In this document: positions 23,087 to 34,705 of the stretch, piece after piece | Layout: each line of letters begins with the position of its first letter | Numbering within the stretch: the first letter of the stretch is position 1 | NCBI RefSeq assembly: GCF_902806985.1 | Contig: NZ_CADCXY010000002.1 | Location: forward strand, 62,001-126,000 | Direction: 5' to 3' | DNA from: Pseudidiomarina piscicola | GTDB taxonomy: Bacteria; Pseudomonadota; Gammaproteobacteria; Enterobacterales; Alteromonadaceae | DNA: 64,000 bases | Translations under genes and position numbers: made by a program | Notes under the pieces: generated by a model | Seen by the model: the letters and a program-made list of their open reading frames with translations, nothing else | Databases searched by the model: none | Told to the model about the DNA's origin: nothing

Positions 23087-23092
23087 CTGAGA

Positions 23093-23977
23093 TTAGCTAC
23101 CTGACATGTTTTTCAGGTATTTAAAGAAATCGCTATTTGGCTCGAGCACGAGTACATCGTTGCCCCGTTCAAAGCTCTTTTCATAGGCTTGTAAGCTACG
23201 AATAAAAGCGAAGAACTCTGGGTCTTGCTGATAAGCCTCAGCATAGATGCCTGCGGCTTCCGCATCACCTTCACCACGTAGTGAACGTGATTCACGGGTT
23301 GCGTCGGCTAGCATGACGGTGATGCGAGCATCCACGTCGGCACGAATAAACTCAGCTTGCTCGCGACCTTCAGAACGGTGCTCCATGGCAACCGCTTGAC
23401 GCTCAGCTCGCATACGCTGGAAGATAGATTGACTGACTTCTGTTGGTAGGTTGATTTGCATCACCCGTACATCAATCACTTCAATACCTAGTTCCTGCGC
23501 GCTATCGGCACCACGAATGAGGGCCTCTCGCATCAGGTTGTCGCGTTCACCCGAGACAATTTCCTTGATGGTTCGGCTACCAAACTCGGCACGTAAGCCA
23601 CTGTTCACTCGACGCGTCAACAAAGCTTCTGCTTGTACTTGGTTACCACCATTGGTAGACAGGTAGTAAGAAGCAAAGTCAGAAATCCGCCACTTCACAT
23701 AGGTATCAACGATAAGGTCTTTCTTTTCGCTGGTTACGAAGCGGTCTGGGTCGCCATCAAGTGTTTTAAAGCGAGCATCAAGACGCTTTACTTGCTCGAT
23801 AAAGGGTAACTTGAAATGCAAGCCAGGTTCATACACCGTTGGCATGCCGGTATCAGCGTTACGCTGCACTTTACCAAACTGGATCACGATAGCTCGCTGC
23901 CCTTCATTCACTACGAACAGTGAAGAAAAACCAAGTAACGCGGCGATAATTACGAGTACTGCTATTAAATTTTTCAT
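23093..23977 (-). CDS. hflC: FtsH protease modulator HflC
   Basis: HflC is an inner-membrane SPFH/band 7 protein that forms a cage with HflK around the FtsH protease. The 294-residue product has an N-terminal membrane helix (about residues 4-22) followed by the band 7 domain beginning NEGQRAIVIQFGKV and a long helical region rich in charged residues. The hflK stop is only three bases upstream. Confidence 0.97.
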   Translation of the reverse strand: MKNLIAVLVIIAALLGFSSLFVVNEGQRAIVIQFGKVQRNADTGMPTVYEPGLHFKLPFIEQVKRLDARFKTLDGDPDRFVTSEKKDLIVDTYVKWRISDFASYYLSTNGGNQVQAEALLTRRVNSGLRAEFGSRTIKEIVSGERDNLMREALIRGADSAQELGIEVIDVRVMQINLPTEVSQSIFQRMRAERQAVAMEHRSEGREQAEFIRADVDARITVMLADATRESRSLRGEGDAEAAGIYAEAYQQDPEFFAFIRSLQAYEKSFERGNDVLVLEPNSDFFKYLKNMSGS

Positions 23978-23980
23978 ATT

Positions 23981-25168
23981 CTAGCCCCGACCTCCATTGT
24001 AACGGTCGCTGGTACGGCCGGTTGAGTTCGTTGTCGAGTTTTGGCCGCTATTTTGGCCACTCGTTGAGCTCGACGAGTTTGAACTTTGGCCTTGACCATT
24101 ATTCATTTCGCTTGAGTCGATGGTACGACGCTGCTTTTCAAGAATTTTATCAAGCGGCAAGTACATCATGTTGTTGCCACCTTCGACATCAACCATCACT
24201 TTAGCGGTCTCAGAGTAAATCTTCTCTAGCGTTTCTAGGTACAACCGTTCACGCGTCACTTTAGGTGCCGCACGGTACTGTGGTAGCAGCTCGTTAAAGC
24301 GTGCGACTTCACCTTGTGCTTTTAAGATTTGCTCTTCGCGGTAGGCCTGCGCTTCTTGCAAGATACGACGCACTTGACCACGTGCTGTTGGCTCACGCTC
24401 ACGCGCATAGGCTTCGGCTTCACGAATGAAGCGTTGTTCATCTTCTTGCGCTGCAATTGCGTCATCAAAAGCGTCTTTCACCGCTTCAGGTGGACGAGCT
24501 GGAAGCAAGTTGATATCGACAATTTGAATACCGAGCTGATAAGGCGCGGTAATATTCTCAAGTAACTCTAAGGTGTTCGCGCGCACATTTTCACGGCCAA
24601 CCGTAAGCACTTCATCCATGGTGGTGTGACCCACGACATAGCGTAACGCGCTGTCTGTTGCTTGTGCCAAACTACGATCAGCGTTTTCGACCGCATACAG
24701 ATAGTCACGCGGGTTAATGACACGATACTGTACGTCAAGCTCTACATGCACAACGTTTTCGTCTTGCGTCAGCATGAAGCCTTCCGATTGGAATTGGCGA
24801 ACATTACTAACGTCTACGGTTTCAACGCTATCAATGAAGATTGGGCGCCAATGCAGACCTGATTCAACCAAGTTATGGAAGTTACCAAAGCGCAACACAA
24901 CACCACGCTCGGCTTCTTTGACCGTATAAAAGCCAGCAATAAACCAAACGATAACTAAAAGCACAGCAATAATACCGAAGCCTTTGGTGGGGAACCCACC
25001 GCCACTCGACTTACCACCGCCCTTCTTACCCGAGCCACCAAGGCCGAGCTTTCCTAATAAATTTTTGACCGCTTCATCAAGGTCAGGAGGACCTTGGTCG
25101 CGACCACCTTGATTTTTCCATGGATCACGGTCGTTGTTATTACCGTTTCCCGGTTGATTCCAGGCCAT
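23981..25168 (-). CDS. hflK: FtsH protease modulator HflK
   Basis: HflK is the partner of HflC. The 395 residues comprise a glycine/asparagine-rich cytoplasmic start (with NNDRDPWKNQGG), a membrane helix near residues 67-86, the SPFH domain (from VKEAERGVVLRFG) and a low-complexity serine/asparagine-rich tail (SSNSSSSTSGQNSGQNS). It lies between hflX and hflC as in E. coli. Confidence 0.97.
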   Translation of the reverse strand: MAWNQPGNGNNNDRDPWKNQGGRDQGPPDLDEAVKNLLGKLGLGGSGKKGGGKSSGGGFPTKGFGIIAVLLVIVWFIAGFYTVKEAERGVVLRFGNFHNLVESGLHWRPIFIDSVETVDVSNVRQFQSEGFMLTQDENVVHVELDVQYRVINPRDYLYAVENADRSLAQATDSALRYVVGHTTMDEVLTVGRENVRANTLELLENITAPYQLGIQIVDINLLPARPPEAVKDAFDDAIAAQEDEQRFIREAEAYAREREPTARGQVRRILQEAQAYREEQILKAQGEVARFNELLPQYRAAPKVTRERLYLETLEKIYSETAKVMVDVEGGNNMMYLPLDKILEKQRRTIDSSEMNNGQGQSSNSSSSTSGQNSGQNSTTNSTGRTSDRYNGGRG

Positions 25169-25222
25169 TGACTACTCCAAATTTGGATCGAATTTAAGGT
25201 TATATAACGTACTAAGTGTTCT

Positions 25223-26518
25223 CTATTCTACAAAGCCTTGCAAACTATCGCCATACTCAACTTTAACTTGTTTACAAAGCCGCCGCCAATCAACGGCTGA
25301 CATGCGTATCTTCAGTGCCAAAGCACCATCATCACAGGTTTCTTCGTCGGTGACACTGTTTAAAGCATACAATCGCCCGCGCAACTTACCCATCGACGGC
25401 GGAATACGCAAGGCAAGATTCACCATTTCTGGGCGCAAGCGCTGAACTAAAGCTTGATTCAGCAGCTCGATACCGGCACCGGATTGTGCTGAAAGCCAAA
25501 CACGAATGGGACGCTGATTATCATCATAATCGATTCGCGCCTGACCATCATCCAATTGATCGATCTTGTTACAAATTAACAGTTGCGGCACTTCGTCCGC
25601 TTCAATCTCTTCAAGTACCTCGGTCACCTGTTCGATGTTTTCTTGCTGCCGCTCATCACTGACATCAATCACGTGAAGCAACAGGTCTGCGTCTTGAGTC
25701 TCTTGTAGCGTTGCTTTGAACGCTGCGACCAGCTCATGGGGTAAATGCCGAATAAACCCTACGGTATCCGCCAAAATGACCGCACCTACGTCTTCAAGCT
25801 CAAGCTTACGTAAGGTTGGATCAAGTGTGGCAAACAATTGATCGGCGGCATACACAGAGCTTGCTGTTAACCGATTAAAAAGTGTCGACTTCCCTGCGTT
25901 AGTATAGCCAACCAATGATACGGTGGGTATCTCTGCCCGCTGTCGAGCACGGCGGCCTTGCTCTCGCTGCTTCTGTACTTTTTGTAAGCGGCCGAGAATG
26001 TTTTTAATCCGGCCGCGAATTAACCTACGGTCGGTCTCCAACTGGGTTTCACCTGGCCCGCGTAAACCGATACCGCCCTTTTGCCGTTCCAAGTGAGTCC
26101 AACCACGAACCAAACGTGTTGAAATATGGCGAAGCTGTGCCAATTCAACCTGTAACTTACCTTCGTGGGTACGCGCTCGCTGTGCGAAGATATCGAGAAT
26201 CAAGCCGGTTCTATCAAGCACGCGGCATTGACACAGCTTTTCAAGGTTACGCTCTTGGGTGGGGGATAAACTATGATTGAAAATAACGATGTTGGCGTTG
26301 TGTAGCTTAACGGCTTCGGCCACTTCTTCGGCTTTACCACTGCCAACAAAATAGCGCGAGCTTGGCGTCGATCGCGAGGCGGTCATGACGTCGAGGGTTT
26401 CAACGCCAGCCGAGGAAACTAAAAGTTTTAACTCTGAAAGATCTTCCCGATCGTTTTCAACCGGGAAGTCTACGTGCACCAGGATAGCCTGCTCACCACT
26501 TTCAAACCTATCAAACAA
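25223..26518 (-). CDS. hflX: Ribosome-associated GTPase HflX
   Basis: HflX splits stalled ribosomes, notably under heat stress. At 431 residues it has the family N-terminal domain, the glycine-rich linker GGIGLRGPGETQLE, and a GTPase domain with GYTNAGKST (G1), DTVGFI (G3) and NKID (G4). It follows hfq by 29 bases. Confidence 0.98.
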   Translation of the reverse strand: MFDRFESGEQAILVHVDFPVENDREDLSELKLLVSSAGVETLDVMTASRSTPSSRYFVGSGKAEEVAEAVKLHNANIVIFNHSLSPTQERNLEKLCQCRVLDRTGLILDIFAQRARTHEGKLQVELAQLRHISTRLVRGWTHLERQKGGIGLRGPGETQLETDRRLIRGRIKNILGRLQKVQKQREQGRRARQRAEIPTVSLVGYTNAGKSTLFNRLTASSVYAADQLFATLDPTLRKLELEDVGAVILADTVGFIRHLPHELVAAFKATLQETQDADLLLHVIDVSDERQQENIEQVTEVLEEIEADEVPQLLICNKIDQLDDGQARIDYDDNQRPIRVWLSAQSGAGIELLNQALVQRLRPEMVNLALRIPPSMGKLRGRLYALNSVTDEETCDDGALALKIRMSAVDWRRLCKQVKVEYGDSLQGFVE

Positions 26519-26547
26519 GCTACCACTGCTCCTTCAAGAATCTTTGA

Positions 26548-26823
<276 letters not shown>

Positions 26824-26883
26824 TTATTGTTTTGAGTTGGCAGTTTGCGTGAGACCACAGATGCCAGTCCGCTCAACTATAGT

Positions 26884-26912
26884 CTAACATGCTGAAATAA
26901 CCAGCATGTTAG
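26884..26912. repeat. Perfect 11-bp inverted repeat between miaA and hfq
   Basis: CTAACATGCTG and its exact complement CAGCATGTTAG flank a seven-base loop in the 185-base miaA-hfq spacer. On the coding (minus) strand no T-run follows, so it is not a standard terminator. It could be an operator near an hfq promoter or an RNA hairpin in the hfq leader. Confidence 0.7.
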
Positions 26913-26987
26913 GTGTGTTTTCTTTTGCTAAAACTCAGTAACAATTTAACTTGCTATGACCTTACTATAAGGGCAATTTGGCTTGTT

Positions 26988-27938
26988 TCAAGGTTTGAAT
27001 TGCGTAAAGTTTTCCGGCGTCTGCTGACAATAAGCTGTGGCCTGCGCCGGCAAATCGTCTGCCAAACTGTCGAACCACTTCACACCTGGCCACTTGCGTA
27101 ACCACGTAAGCTGTCGTTTCGCGAGCTGACGGGTGGCTGCAACCCCCTTGTCAATCATGGTTGCCTCATCAAAGTCACCATCCAAGAACTGCCAAACCTG
27201 CCGGTAACCTACACACCGTAACGCTGGTAAATCGAGGTGCAAATCAGCGCGCTGTCGCAGCTGTGCAACCTCATCGATGAACCCTTCTGCAAGCATTTGG
27301 TGAAATCTAGACTCAATACGCTGGTGCAATACATTTCGATCTTTAGGAGCCACCGCTAATTGCACGACAGGGTAAGGTAAAGCGCCTTGTCGAGCCTGGC
27401 TTAAGGCTGTCAAAGACTGGCCCGTTAACTGGTAAACTTCAAGCGCTCGAATCAGTCGTTGTGGATCATTCGGGTGAATACGCTGCGCGCTTACCGGATC
27501 AATCGCTCGCAACCGCTCATGCAAGGCTTGATTACCGTCACGTTCAAGCTCTGCAGTAAGCTTGTCGCGTAGTTCGAGGTTCGCTTCAGGCAACTGCGAC
27601 ATGCCTTCTAATAACGTTTTGAAATACATCATGGTACCGCCCACTAACAAGGGGGTACGCCCGGCCGCGAGAATGCTGTCAATTTCTGCACGCGCGTCTT
27701 CTGCAAACTGCGCAGCAGAATAGCGCTCACTTGGATCACAAATGTCAATTAAGCGATGTGGTGCGCGCGCCAGTTCAGCCGGTGTTGGCTTCGCGGTACC
27801 TATTGTCATGTCACGATAAATAAGTGCCGAGTCGACCGATACGATATCGGCATTCAATCGTTCGCTTAGTTCTATGGCTAACCCGGTTTTACCCGCGGCG
27901 GTCGGTCCATAAAGGCAAATTACATGGGCTTGGGTCAT
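26988..27938 (-). CDS. miaA: tRNA dimethylallyltransferase
   Basis: MiaA transfers the isopentenyl group to A37 of tRNAs reading UNN codons. The P-loop [11 protein letters not shown] follows the start closely when translation begins at the ATG at 27936-27938, giving 316 residues, the E. coli length. That ATG overlaps the mutL stop as ATGA, a typical coupled arrangement, so the longer frame is rejected. The catalytic-region aspartate motif [11 protein letters not shown] is present. Confidence 0.97.
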   Translation of the reverse strand: MTQAHVICLYGPTAAGKTGLAIELSERLNADIVSVDSALIYRDMTIGTAKPTPAELARAPHRLIDICDPSERYSAAQFAEDARAEIDSILAAGRTPLLVGGTMMYFKTLLEGMSQLPEANLELRDKLTAELERDGNQALHERLRAIDPVSAQRIHPNDPQRLIRALEVYQLTGQSLTALSQARQGALPYPVVQLAVAPKDRNVLHQRIESRFHQMLAEGFIDEVAQLRQRADLHLDLPALRCVGYRQVWQFLDGDFDEATMIDKGVAATRQLAKRQLTWLRKWPGVKWFDSLADDLPAQATAYCQQTPENFTQFKP

Positions 27939-29668
27939 CGTATGCGCTCCGGCAGTTGCGGTAGCTCTATGGACAGGCAAAAGGTGCTATCCGCATCAAA
28001 ATTTTGTTGCCAAACTGCACACCAGTGTTCAGCCTGAACCTTACTGTAGCTTAGGCTCACCTGTTGTTGAGCGAGCCATTGCCAGAAGCTATCGTCTAAC
28101 TCCGTCGATGTTTTCAAAGCTTGGGTGACCTGCGCCAGGCTCTGATTGATATCGGTATTGCGCAAGGCACTTGGAACTTGCTTGACCACCACGTTACGGC
28201 GCTCCTGTTCAAGCAAGATACCCAACTGTGCCAAACGCTCGGGCGTAATGTGTTTTAGTCGTTCAAGACAATCGGTGTCCGTGAGCTTTACCGGAATTAA
28301 AAGCGGTTGACCTGCCAGCCCAGTTTGGTACTGGCGGCGCAGTTGCTCAGCTAAATAAGCTTGTTCTAATGCCTGTAGGTGCAATAGCGCCAGCCCTTTT
28401 TCACCACTGATTAATGCCATGCGCTGATCAATAACAGTAAGTGTCGCGGTCACCGTCGGCGCTAAATCAACCGACGGGTTTGCCACTGGCGGCATGGTCG
28501 GTGCTCGCGACGATGATGGTGGCGTTGGCACCCGCGAAGCGCCGGGCGACGCGCCTGACATTAGCCCCGGCAAGGGATGATGATGGCGCGGCTGCAGCTC
28601 TTCAATCTGCTGACTAAGACTGCCATCAGGCTGTTGATAATGATGACCGGTGTGCGTTTCATCACTTTCACTGGCACGGCTGCGCAGCGCCTGACGGGCA
28701 CTTTGCAGCACAAAGTCGTGCACCTCTCTGGCGCGCTGAAAGCGTACTTCGTGTTTGGCTGGGTGCACATTTACATCGACATCCGTTGCAGCCAACTGCA
28801 AGTAAAGCACATAGGTAGGCACGCGATCATCGCCAAGGGTATCGCCATAAGCTTGACGAATTGCATGGTTTAACATGCGGTCGCGCATCATTCGCCCATT
28901 CACATAAAAGTATTGGCCGTCGGCCTGATGCCGACACGCATGCTGAGGCGCAATCCAGCCCCACAAGCGCAAGCCCATCTGTTCAACATCGAGAGCTACG
29001 GCATGATCGGTAAAGGCTGCACCCACCACTTTTGCCACCCGCTCAATGGCTTGGTCATCCGTTACGGCTGGATAATTACGTACATTTTTTTGATTATGAT
29101 TTAAGCTTAATCGCACATCGAAACGACTTAAGGCAATGCGTTTGATGGTTTCATCAATATGATTAAATTCGGTTTTATCAGTACGCAAGAACTTACGTCG
29201 CGCAGGGGTATTAAAGAACAAGTCTTCAACATCAACGGTGGTGCCATCTGGGTGACTTGCCGGAGCTAACTCAGCTTGCATATCGCGGCCTTCTACCCAA
29301 GCACGCCAGGCCTGCTCCTGAGCTGCTGGTTTCGACGTCAAGGTGAGCCGTGAGACGGAACTGATACTCGCCAAGGCTTCGCCACGAAAACCTAAACTTT
29401 GTATTGCTTCTAAGTCGTCTAAGCAGGCAATTTTGCTGGTCGCATGGCGTGCCAACGCCAACGGCAGTTCCTCTTTGCTCACACCGGCACCGTTATCGCG
29501 AATACGAATACGACGGCGCCCACCCTTTTCAATATCGATGGTTAACTGTTGCGCCCCCGCATCAAGGCTATTCTCGACTAGTTCTTTGACCACCGAAGAG
29601 GGTCGCTCAATCACCTCGCCGGCGGCGATCTGGTTCGCCAAACTAATGGGTAATAAACAGATGGGCAT
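27935..29668 (-). CDS. mutL: DNA mismatch repair protein MutL
   Basis: MutL couples MutS mismatch recognition to MutH and UvrD. The N-terminal GHKL ATPase motifs are present: [15 protein letters not shown] and [12 protein letters not shown], then [10 protein letters not shown] proline/serine-rich linker (around residues 340-390) leads to a C-terminal dimerisation domain. I do not see the DQHA(x)2E(x)4E endonuclease motif, as expected in MutH-using Gammaproteobacteria. At 577 residues it is somewhat shorter than the E. coli protein. Confidence 0.98.
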   Translation of the reverse strand: MPICLLPISLANQIAAGEVIERPSSVVKELVENSLDAGAQQLTIDIEKGGRRRIRIRDNGAGVSKEELPLALARHATSKIACLDDLEAIQSLGFRGEALASISSVSRLTLTSKPAAQEQAWRAWVEGRDMQAELAPASHPDGTTVDVEDLFFNTPARRKFLRTDKTEFNHIDETIKRIALSRFDVRLSLNHNQKNVRNYPAVTDDQAIERVAKVVGAAFTDHAVALDVEQMGLRLWGWIAPQHACRHQADGQYFYVNGRMMRDRMLNHAIRQAYGDTLGDDRVPTYVLYLQLAATDVDVNVHPAKHEVRFQRAREVHDFVLQSARQALRSRASESDETHTGHHYQQPDGSLSQQIEELQPRHHHPLPGLMSGASPGASRVPTPPSSSRAPTMPPVANPSVDLAPTVTATLTVIDQRMALISGEKGLALLHLQALEQAYLAEQLRRQYQTGLAGQPLLIPVKLTDTDCLERLKHITPERLAQLGILLEQERRNVVVKQVPSALRNTDINQSLAQVTQALKTSTELDDSFWQWLAQQQVSLSYSKVQAEHWCAVWQQNFDADSTFCLSIELPQLPERIR

Positions 29669-29676
29669 GAGTGCGC

Positions 29677-30990
29677 CTATTCAGGAGTCGGTATTTCGAG
29701 AACTTGCCCGATGCGGATCACCGAACTGTCCAACTTGTTACGCGCTTTAATTGCCGAGACAGAGGTATTGTAACGGTTCGCGAGGATCGACAACGATTCG
29801 CCGGATTTGACCACATGCCGACTCGCGCGATTAGTTGCGAACAGTGTGCCATCAGGGGGCCGGCGCATAAAGTAACTACGTACGCCTTGATAAATCGCTC
29901 GGGCTAATTTTTGCTGGTGCTGATTACTCAGCAGTAACTGTTCTTCGGTTGGGTTTGAAATAAACCCAGTCTCAACCAACATTGATGGCATCGCAGTGGA
30001 AGTCAACACCGCTAGGCTGGCATGCTGCGGCTTGGTTTTATGCATTTTAGTGATGCGCTTTAGTTCAGACAAAACTTCCGTAGCAGCTTCATAACCACTC
30101 AACATGGCGTGGTCCATTTTCATCGATACCAAGGTTTGGTTAAGAAACGCTTTGTCATTTACAGCCGGCTCTACACCAGCAAGCACATCTGATAGTCGTT
30201 CTTTATTCTCTAATAGGCGACCCATTTCCGTACTGGCTCGACGGTTCGACAAAACCCATATAGATGCGCCACGAGGCTGTGGCGTCACAAACGCATCGGC
30301 ATGAATCGATACAAATAAATCAGCATTAACACGTTCGGCTTTGCGTGGCCGTTCATTCAGGTCAACATAGTAATCGTCAGACCGAATCAGATAAGCCTGC
30401 ATGGTTGGGTCTGCGTTGATCATATTTGCAAGCGCCCGCGCCACCCTGAGCACGACATCTTTCTCATAGGTGCCTCGAGGACCAACTGAGCCTGGATCTT
30501 CGCCACCGTGTCCAGCGTCAATGGCGACTGTAACTTTACGTTCTTGTAGATCATCTGCACTCAGTGCAGTGGCGTCACGCTTGACGGAGGTTCCAGGTAA
30601 ATCAACTACCAAACGATGACCCCGATCACCGCTGGGGCCTACGACGTTAATCTTCGGTTCGACCACTTGATCAAGCTCCACCACTAAACGGGTGCTGCCC
30701 GAGGTTTTGGGAGTGCTGGTGCGAATTTTTTTAACCAATAACGAATTTGTCTCGAACCCTTCGAGGTTAAATGTTAATTCCGTTGCGGGTAGGTCAATCA
30801 CTAAACGGAAGGGATGCGACTGGTTTAGCTGGAAATAACTGAAGTCTGGCTCCTGACTCATGTCAAAAACCACCCGTGTGCGGTCCGGCGACGGCCACAT
30901 GCGAATGTTTTCAATGGTGTTTTTTGCCGCAGCAGGTACCGCAAAACACACTAAAGCAAGTGTAATAAGACCAGCTATCAAGCGTTGCAT
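29677..30990 (-). CDS. amiB: N-acetylmuramoyl-L-alanine amidase with AMIN and LysM domains
   Basis: This periplasmic zinc amidase splits septal peptidoglycan during cell separation. The 437-residue product has a signal peptide (cleavage likely near VPAAA, about residue 22), an AMIN domain (about 25-130), an Amidase_3 domain with zinc and catalytic residues in [26 protein letters not shown] and VETGFISN, and a C-terminal LysM repeat ([13 protein letters not shown]). Its start overlaps the tsaE stop by one base. Confidence 0.96.
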   Translation of the reverse strand: MQRLIAGLITLALVCFAVPAAAKNTIENIRMWPSPDRTRVVFDMSQEPDFSYFQLNQSHPFRLVIDLPATELTFNLEGFETNSLLVKKIRTSTPKTSGSTRLVVELDQVVEPKINVVGPSGDRGHRLVVDLPGTSVKRDATALSADDLQERKVTVAIDAGHGGEDPGSVGPRGTYEKDVVLRVARALANMINADPTMQAYLIRSDDYYVDLNERPRKAERVNADLFVSIHADAFVTPQPRGASIWVLSNRRASTEMGRLLENKERLSDVLAGVEPAVNDKAFLNQTLVSMKMDHAMLSGYEAATEVLSELKRITKMHKTKPQHASLAVLTSTAMPSMLVETGFISNPTEEQLLLSNQHQQKLARAIYQGVRSYFMRRPPDGTLFATNRASRHVVKSGESLSILANRYNTSVSAIKARNKLDSSVIRIGQVLEIPTPE

Positions 30991-31466
30991 TAGAGCTTAT
31001 CGAGGAGTTCCCGACCTCTTGTTGTTAGCGCACCAAGTACCAATTTACGCGCTGTTTCGGCGTAATCGATGCTAATTTCTATATCTGGCTCTGGTAACAC
31101 CCCAGCTCCACGCTGCGGCCACTCCGCCAAAATTATTGTATTACTGTCAAGGTAATCACGAATGCCCATAAATTCAAGTTCTTCAGGGTCAGCAAGTCGA
31201 TATAAATCGAAATGATGAACCTGCCAAGCATCTAGTTGATAGCTTTCAACCAGCGTATAAGTGGGGCTTTTCACCTTACCTTGATGTCCTAGGGCTTGAA
31301 TAAAGCCGCGGCTAAAGGTGGTTTTTCCGGCCCCTAGCTCACCGATTAAATAAATCGTCAGCACCTGTTTGGCTTTACTTTGACCTGCTTTTACCACGTT
31401 CGCTAAGGTTTCCGCCAACGCCAACAACGCCGGCTCGTCAGCGAGAAAATAATCTTTTGTAGTCAT
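30990..31466 (-). CDS. tsaE: tRNA threonylcarbamoyladenosine biosynthesis ATPase TsaE
   Basis: TsaE is the ATPase that recycles the TsaBD complex making t6A37 in ANN-decoding tRNAs. The 158-residue protein has the P-loop [13 protein letters not shown] and the conserved [10 protein letters not shown] segment, then HFDLYRL. It overlaps nnr by four bases upstream and amiB by one base downstream. Confidence 0.97.
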   Translation of the reverse strand: MTTKDYFLADEPALLALAETLANVVKAGQSKAKQVLTIYLIGELGAGKTTFSRGFIQALGHQGKVKSPTYTLVESYQLDAWQVHHFDLYRLADPEELEFMGIRDYLDSNTIILAEWPQRGAGVLPEPDIEISIDYAETARKLVLGALTTRGRELLDKL

Positions 31467-32974
31467 GGATTCACTAATTTCCGTAACGGCTCCATTAAGT
31501 CGCTCGGTAGTGTACCACGTTCACCTGCGATTGCAGCGTGTTCACCGGCCACCGCATGTAACCATGCAGCGCAGGGCAACACCTCGTCGGCCACCACTCC
31601 TTGGGCCACTAAGCTGCCGGCAATGCCGCTCAAAACATCTCCGGCACCGCCCACTGCAAGTGCCGGCGTGCCTCGTGAACACACGCGTATAGAGCTAGCG
31701 GCTTTGTCTACACAAAGTGAACCAGCCCCCTTGAGTAAAATATAGGCTTGATAACGCGCTGCAATTTGCTGTACTGCCAGCCAACGATCTTGTTCTAACT
31801 GGTGCGTATCGGTTGCCAACAAGCGCGCCGCTTCGCCGGGATGGGGGGTTAACCATAACGGTGCTTGCCGCTGTGCCCACGACGGCTGCTGCGCCAACGC
31901 ATTCAGCCCATCGGCATCGAGCACTACTGGCACGTCGGCAGCTAATACCCATTCAGATAATTTACGGCCCCAACTTTTTTGACCAAGCCCCGGGCCGAGC
32001 ACAACAACCGAGGCGCGCGAAATAAATTCAGTAAGTTCCGCTTGTGATTCCGCTTTTGACGTCGATACCATGAGCTCTGGTTGTGCACTGGCAACAATGG
32101 CATGGCTATCGGGGTGGGTCAGTACGGAAACTTTGCCGGCCCCCGCCCGCAACGCAGCGCGCCCCGCTAGCACGACCGCACCCGACATGCCAGGTGCACC
32201 ACCTATAATTACCACATGTCCATGGGACCCTTTATGGCTGCTACGACTACGCGGCGGTAAATGCCGCGCAACTTCATCACGTTCAATAATAGTGGCAAAG
32301 GGCTGCTCCAAATGTCTAAACGAGGCCGATATACCCAGCTCTGCTAATTCAAGGTGCCCCACATACCGTGCTGCTTCTGCTGTGAGCAAGCCAGGCTTCA
32401 GTGCGACCAAGGTGACTGTGTAATCGGCTTCCACAGCTACTGGTATCGCCACACCGCGATCACTTTGTAGCCCAGTTGGGCAATCAATACTTAACACCCA
32501 CAGCTTATGATAGTGTTTTGCGTCATTCAGAATGTTAACCGCGCGGCAATACATCTCGTCTAGATCGCGGCTTAGGCCAGTTCCTAACATGGCATCGACG
32601 ATAATGTCGTACTCGGCGACATGGGTTCGGTCGAGTTGCGCTAAAGGCTCTACGCTGCCTTGCTCAGCTTCCCATGCTAGCGCTGCCTGCTTCGCCAGTT
32701 CTGTTTTCGGCTCGGCAGCCACGACTTGCACTTGGTAACCATGTTCACGAGCTAAGCGCGCCAGCACCCAACCATCGCCACCGTTATTTCCCGGGCCGCA
32801 CAAAATCATCACACGCCCAGGCGCCGGATGAACGCGCTCGAGTGCTGCTAAGCAACTTTGTGCGGCACGATGCATGAGCTGCGCAGCGGATACGCAAAGC
32901 GACTCTGCGGCTTCAAGCTCACGGTCACGGACCTGAGCAGTGAGGTATATTAACTGTTGCATACTGACTTGCAT
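31463..32974 (-). CDS. nnr: Bifunctional NAD(P)HX epimerase/dehydratase
   Basis: Nnr repairs hydrated NAD(P)H. The 503 residues hold an N-terminal YjeF_N epimerase domain ([15 protein letters not shown] near residues 59-73) and a C-terminal ribokinase-like ADP-dependent dehydratase domain ([20 protein letters not shown] and the anion-hole motif GGAGDVLSG). It heads the series leading to hflC and is divergent from queG across 62 bases, the usual gammaproteobacterial arrangement. Confidence 0.97.
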   Translation of the reverse strand: MQVSMQQLIYLTAQVRDRELEAAESLCVSAAQLMHRAAQSCLAALERVHPAPGRVMILCGPGNNGGDGWVLARLAREHGYQVQVVAAEPKTELAKQAALAWEAEQGSVEPLAQLDRTHVAEYDIIVDAMLGTGLSRDLDEMYCRAVNILNDAKHYHKLWVLSIDCPTGLQSDRGVAIPVAVEADYTVTLVALKPGLLTAEAARYVGHLELAELGISASFRHLEQPFATIIERDEVARHLPPRSRSSHKGSHGHVVIIGGAPGMSGAVVLAGRAALRAGAGKVSVLTHPDSHAIVASAQPELMVSTSKAESQAELTEFISRASVVVLGPGLGQKSWGRKLSEWVLAADVPVVLDADGLNALAQQPSWAQRQAPLWLTPHPGEAARLLATDTHQLEQDRWLAVQQIAARYQAYILLKGAGSLCVDKAASSIRVCSRGTPALAVGGAGDVLSGIAGSLVAQGVVADEVLPCAAWLHAVAGEHAAIAGERGTLPSDLMEPLRKLVNP

Positions 32975-33036
32975 CGGTGCATCTCCCGGTGATTTTTGTT
33001 ATTTTGTGCACTTACTCTTAGCATAAGACCATTTGT

Positions 33037-34152
33037 ATGAATTTCCACCAACTAGCCGAAGATATTAAACGTTGGGGCCAAGAACTCGGTTTCCAGAAGG
33101 TCGGTATCACAGATCTCGATCTTAGTTCAGAACGCGAAGCCCTGCAGCGTTGGCTCGACGCTGGCATGCATGGTGAAATGGAATACATGCAGCGTCATGC
33201 GGAGCTTCGTACCCGCCCTGAGCAGTTACATGAAGGCAGTGTCCGAGCGATTTCGGTACGTATGAATTACTTACCTGCTGAAGCTGGTTTCGCCAAAACC
33301 TTAAAAAACTCGCGGCTTGGCTATATTAGCCGTTATGCCTTGGGTCGTGACTACCATAAGTTAATGCGCAAGCGCTTAAAGCAACTCGGTGAGAAAATTA
33401 AAGCCGCCTGTGATGACTTAGACTATCGACCTTTTGTTGACTCCGCGCCCATTTTAGAACGGCCGCTGGCAGTCAAAGCGGGCCTGGGTTGGACCGGTAA
33501 ACATACACTGGTACTTGATGAACAGGGCGGCTCATGGTTTTTCCTTGGGGAACTACTGGTAAACCTGCCACTACCCACCGATAAACCAGTGGAAGAAAAA
33601 TGTGGTAGTTGCAAAGCCTGTATTACCATTTGCCCGACGCAAGCCATCGTCGAGCCCTATAAACTTGATGCGCGGCGCTGTATTTCCTACCTCACCATTG
33701 AGCTTAAATCAGCCATACCTGAAGAACTTCGCCCCCTCATTGGCAACCGCATCTATGGCTGTGACGACTGTCAGCTGATTTGCCCTTGGAATCGCTATGC
33801 ACAACTAACCGACGAAGACGATTTCGCACCACGGAAAGACCTTCATGCGCCAGAATTATTGACCTTGTGGAACTGGGACGAAGCAACCTTTTTAAAGACC
33901 ACCGAAGGCTCGCCTATACGTCGAATCGGCTTTGCTTCGTGGCAGCGCAACTTAGCTGTGGCACTTGGCAATGCCGCTCATGACCCGGCCATTATTGAAG
34001 CGCTGCAAGCAAGGCGTGGGGCGGTCAATGAGATGGTTGATGAACATATTGACTGGGCACTCACGCGGCAACGTAATAAAAGTGCCACAACCACCAAGCA
34101 AGTACTGCGCCTGACACGTGCCGTTGAGAAAGGGTTACCTCGCGACGCTTAA
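33037..34152 (+). CDS. queG: Epoxyqueuosine reductase
   Basis: QueG performs the last step of queuosine synthesis in tRNA using cobalamin and two [4Fe-4S] clusters. The 371-residue protein carries two cluster-binding motifs, CGSCKACITICPTQAI followed downstream by CDDCQLICPWN. The proposed catalytic aspartate region (RPFVDSAPILER) is present. Its end overlaps the convergent DUF1415 gene by four bases. Confidence 0.98.
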   Translation: MNFHQLAEDIKRWGQELGFQKVGITDLDLSSEREALQRWLDAGMHGEMEYMQRHAELRTRPEQLHEGSVRAISVRMNYLPAEAGFAKTLKNSRLGYISRYALGRDYHKLMRKRLKQLGEKIKAACDDLDYRPFVDSAPILERPLAVKAGLGWTGKHTLVLDEQGGSWFFLGELLVNLPLPTDKPVEEKCGSCKACITICPTQAIVEPYKLDARRCISYLTIELKSAIPEELRPLIGNRIYGCDDCQLICPWNRYAQLTDEDDFAPRKDLHAPELLTLWNWDEATFLKTTEGSPIRRIGFASWQRNLAVALGNAAHDPAIIEALQARRGAVNEMVDEHIDWALTRQRNKSATTTKQVLRLTRAVEKGLPRDA

Positions 34153-34700
34153 CGCTGCTTAGGTTCGCGGCAGGCTAGTAATATCGCTTCGAAATAGTCA
34201 CGCCCCAGTAGCTCTGCCTGCTCACAATTGCGCTGCGGGATCAGCTCTGGGTTCGGGTAGCGCTTCAGCACTCGCTCTAAGCTGGCTTCACGCAGAATAT
34301 GTAGCACTGGAAAAGGAGCTCGATTGGTGTAATTACTTGCCCCATCAGCAGTGCTGTCGGCAAACTGATAGTCGGGGTGGAAGCTGGCAATCTGCAACAC
34401 GCCCTCGAGATCCTCTTGCTGCAAATAAAGCTGCGCATAGTCGAGCAATTCGAGGTAATCATCAAACTCCGTAAAGCCTTTGCTAAATACCAGTAAGGTC
34501 GTTTCTTTACTGGGCGTGTCGAGCAATTGCTGTACCGCATTGGCAAAGGCCTGCAGGCTCGTCTCTAAGGCCGTGGCGTGACACTCTTGGTAGACAATGG
34601 TGTCACGTTCAACTTCGCGATGGGCAAAGGGGCAGAAGTTCAAACCTATCACCACTTGCTCTACCCACTTTTGCACCGCTTCAGTTGCTGCTGACACCAT
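34149..34700 (-). CDS. DUF1415 family protein
   Basis: This protein of about 183 residues belongs to a conserved proteobacterial family of unknown function. The signature is GLNFCPFA near the start, with a conserved cysteine, and an ASFHPDYQFA motif followed by NRAPFPVLHILRE. I place the start at the ATG at 34698-34700; GTG codons at 34710-34712 and 34695-34697 are alternatives. It follows the M14 peptidase gene closely, so the two may be co-transcribed. Its role is unknown. Confidence 0.8.
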   Translation of the reverse strand: MVSAATEAVQKWVEQVVIGLNFCPFAHREVERDTIVYQECHATALETSLQAFANAVQQLLDTPSKETTLLVFSKGFTEFDDYLELLDYAQLYLQQEDLEGVLQIASFHPDYQFADSTADGASNYTNRAPFPVLHILREASLERVLKRYPNPELIPQRNCEQAELLGRDYFEAILLACREPKQR

Positions 34701-34705
34701 CAACC

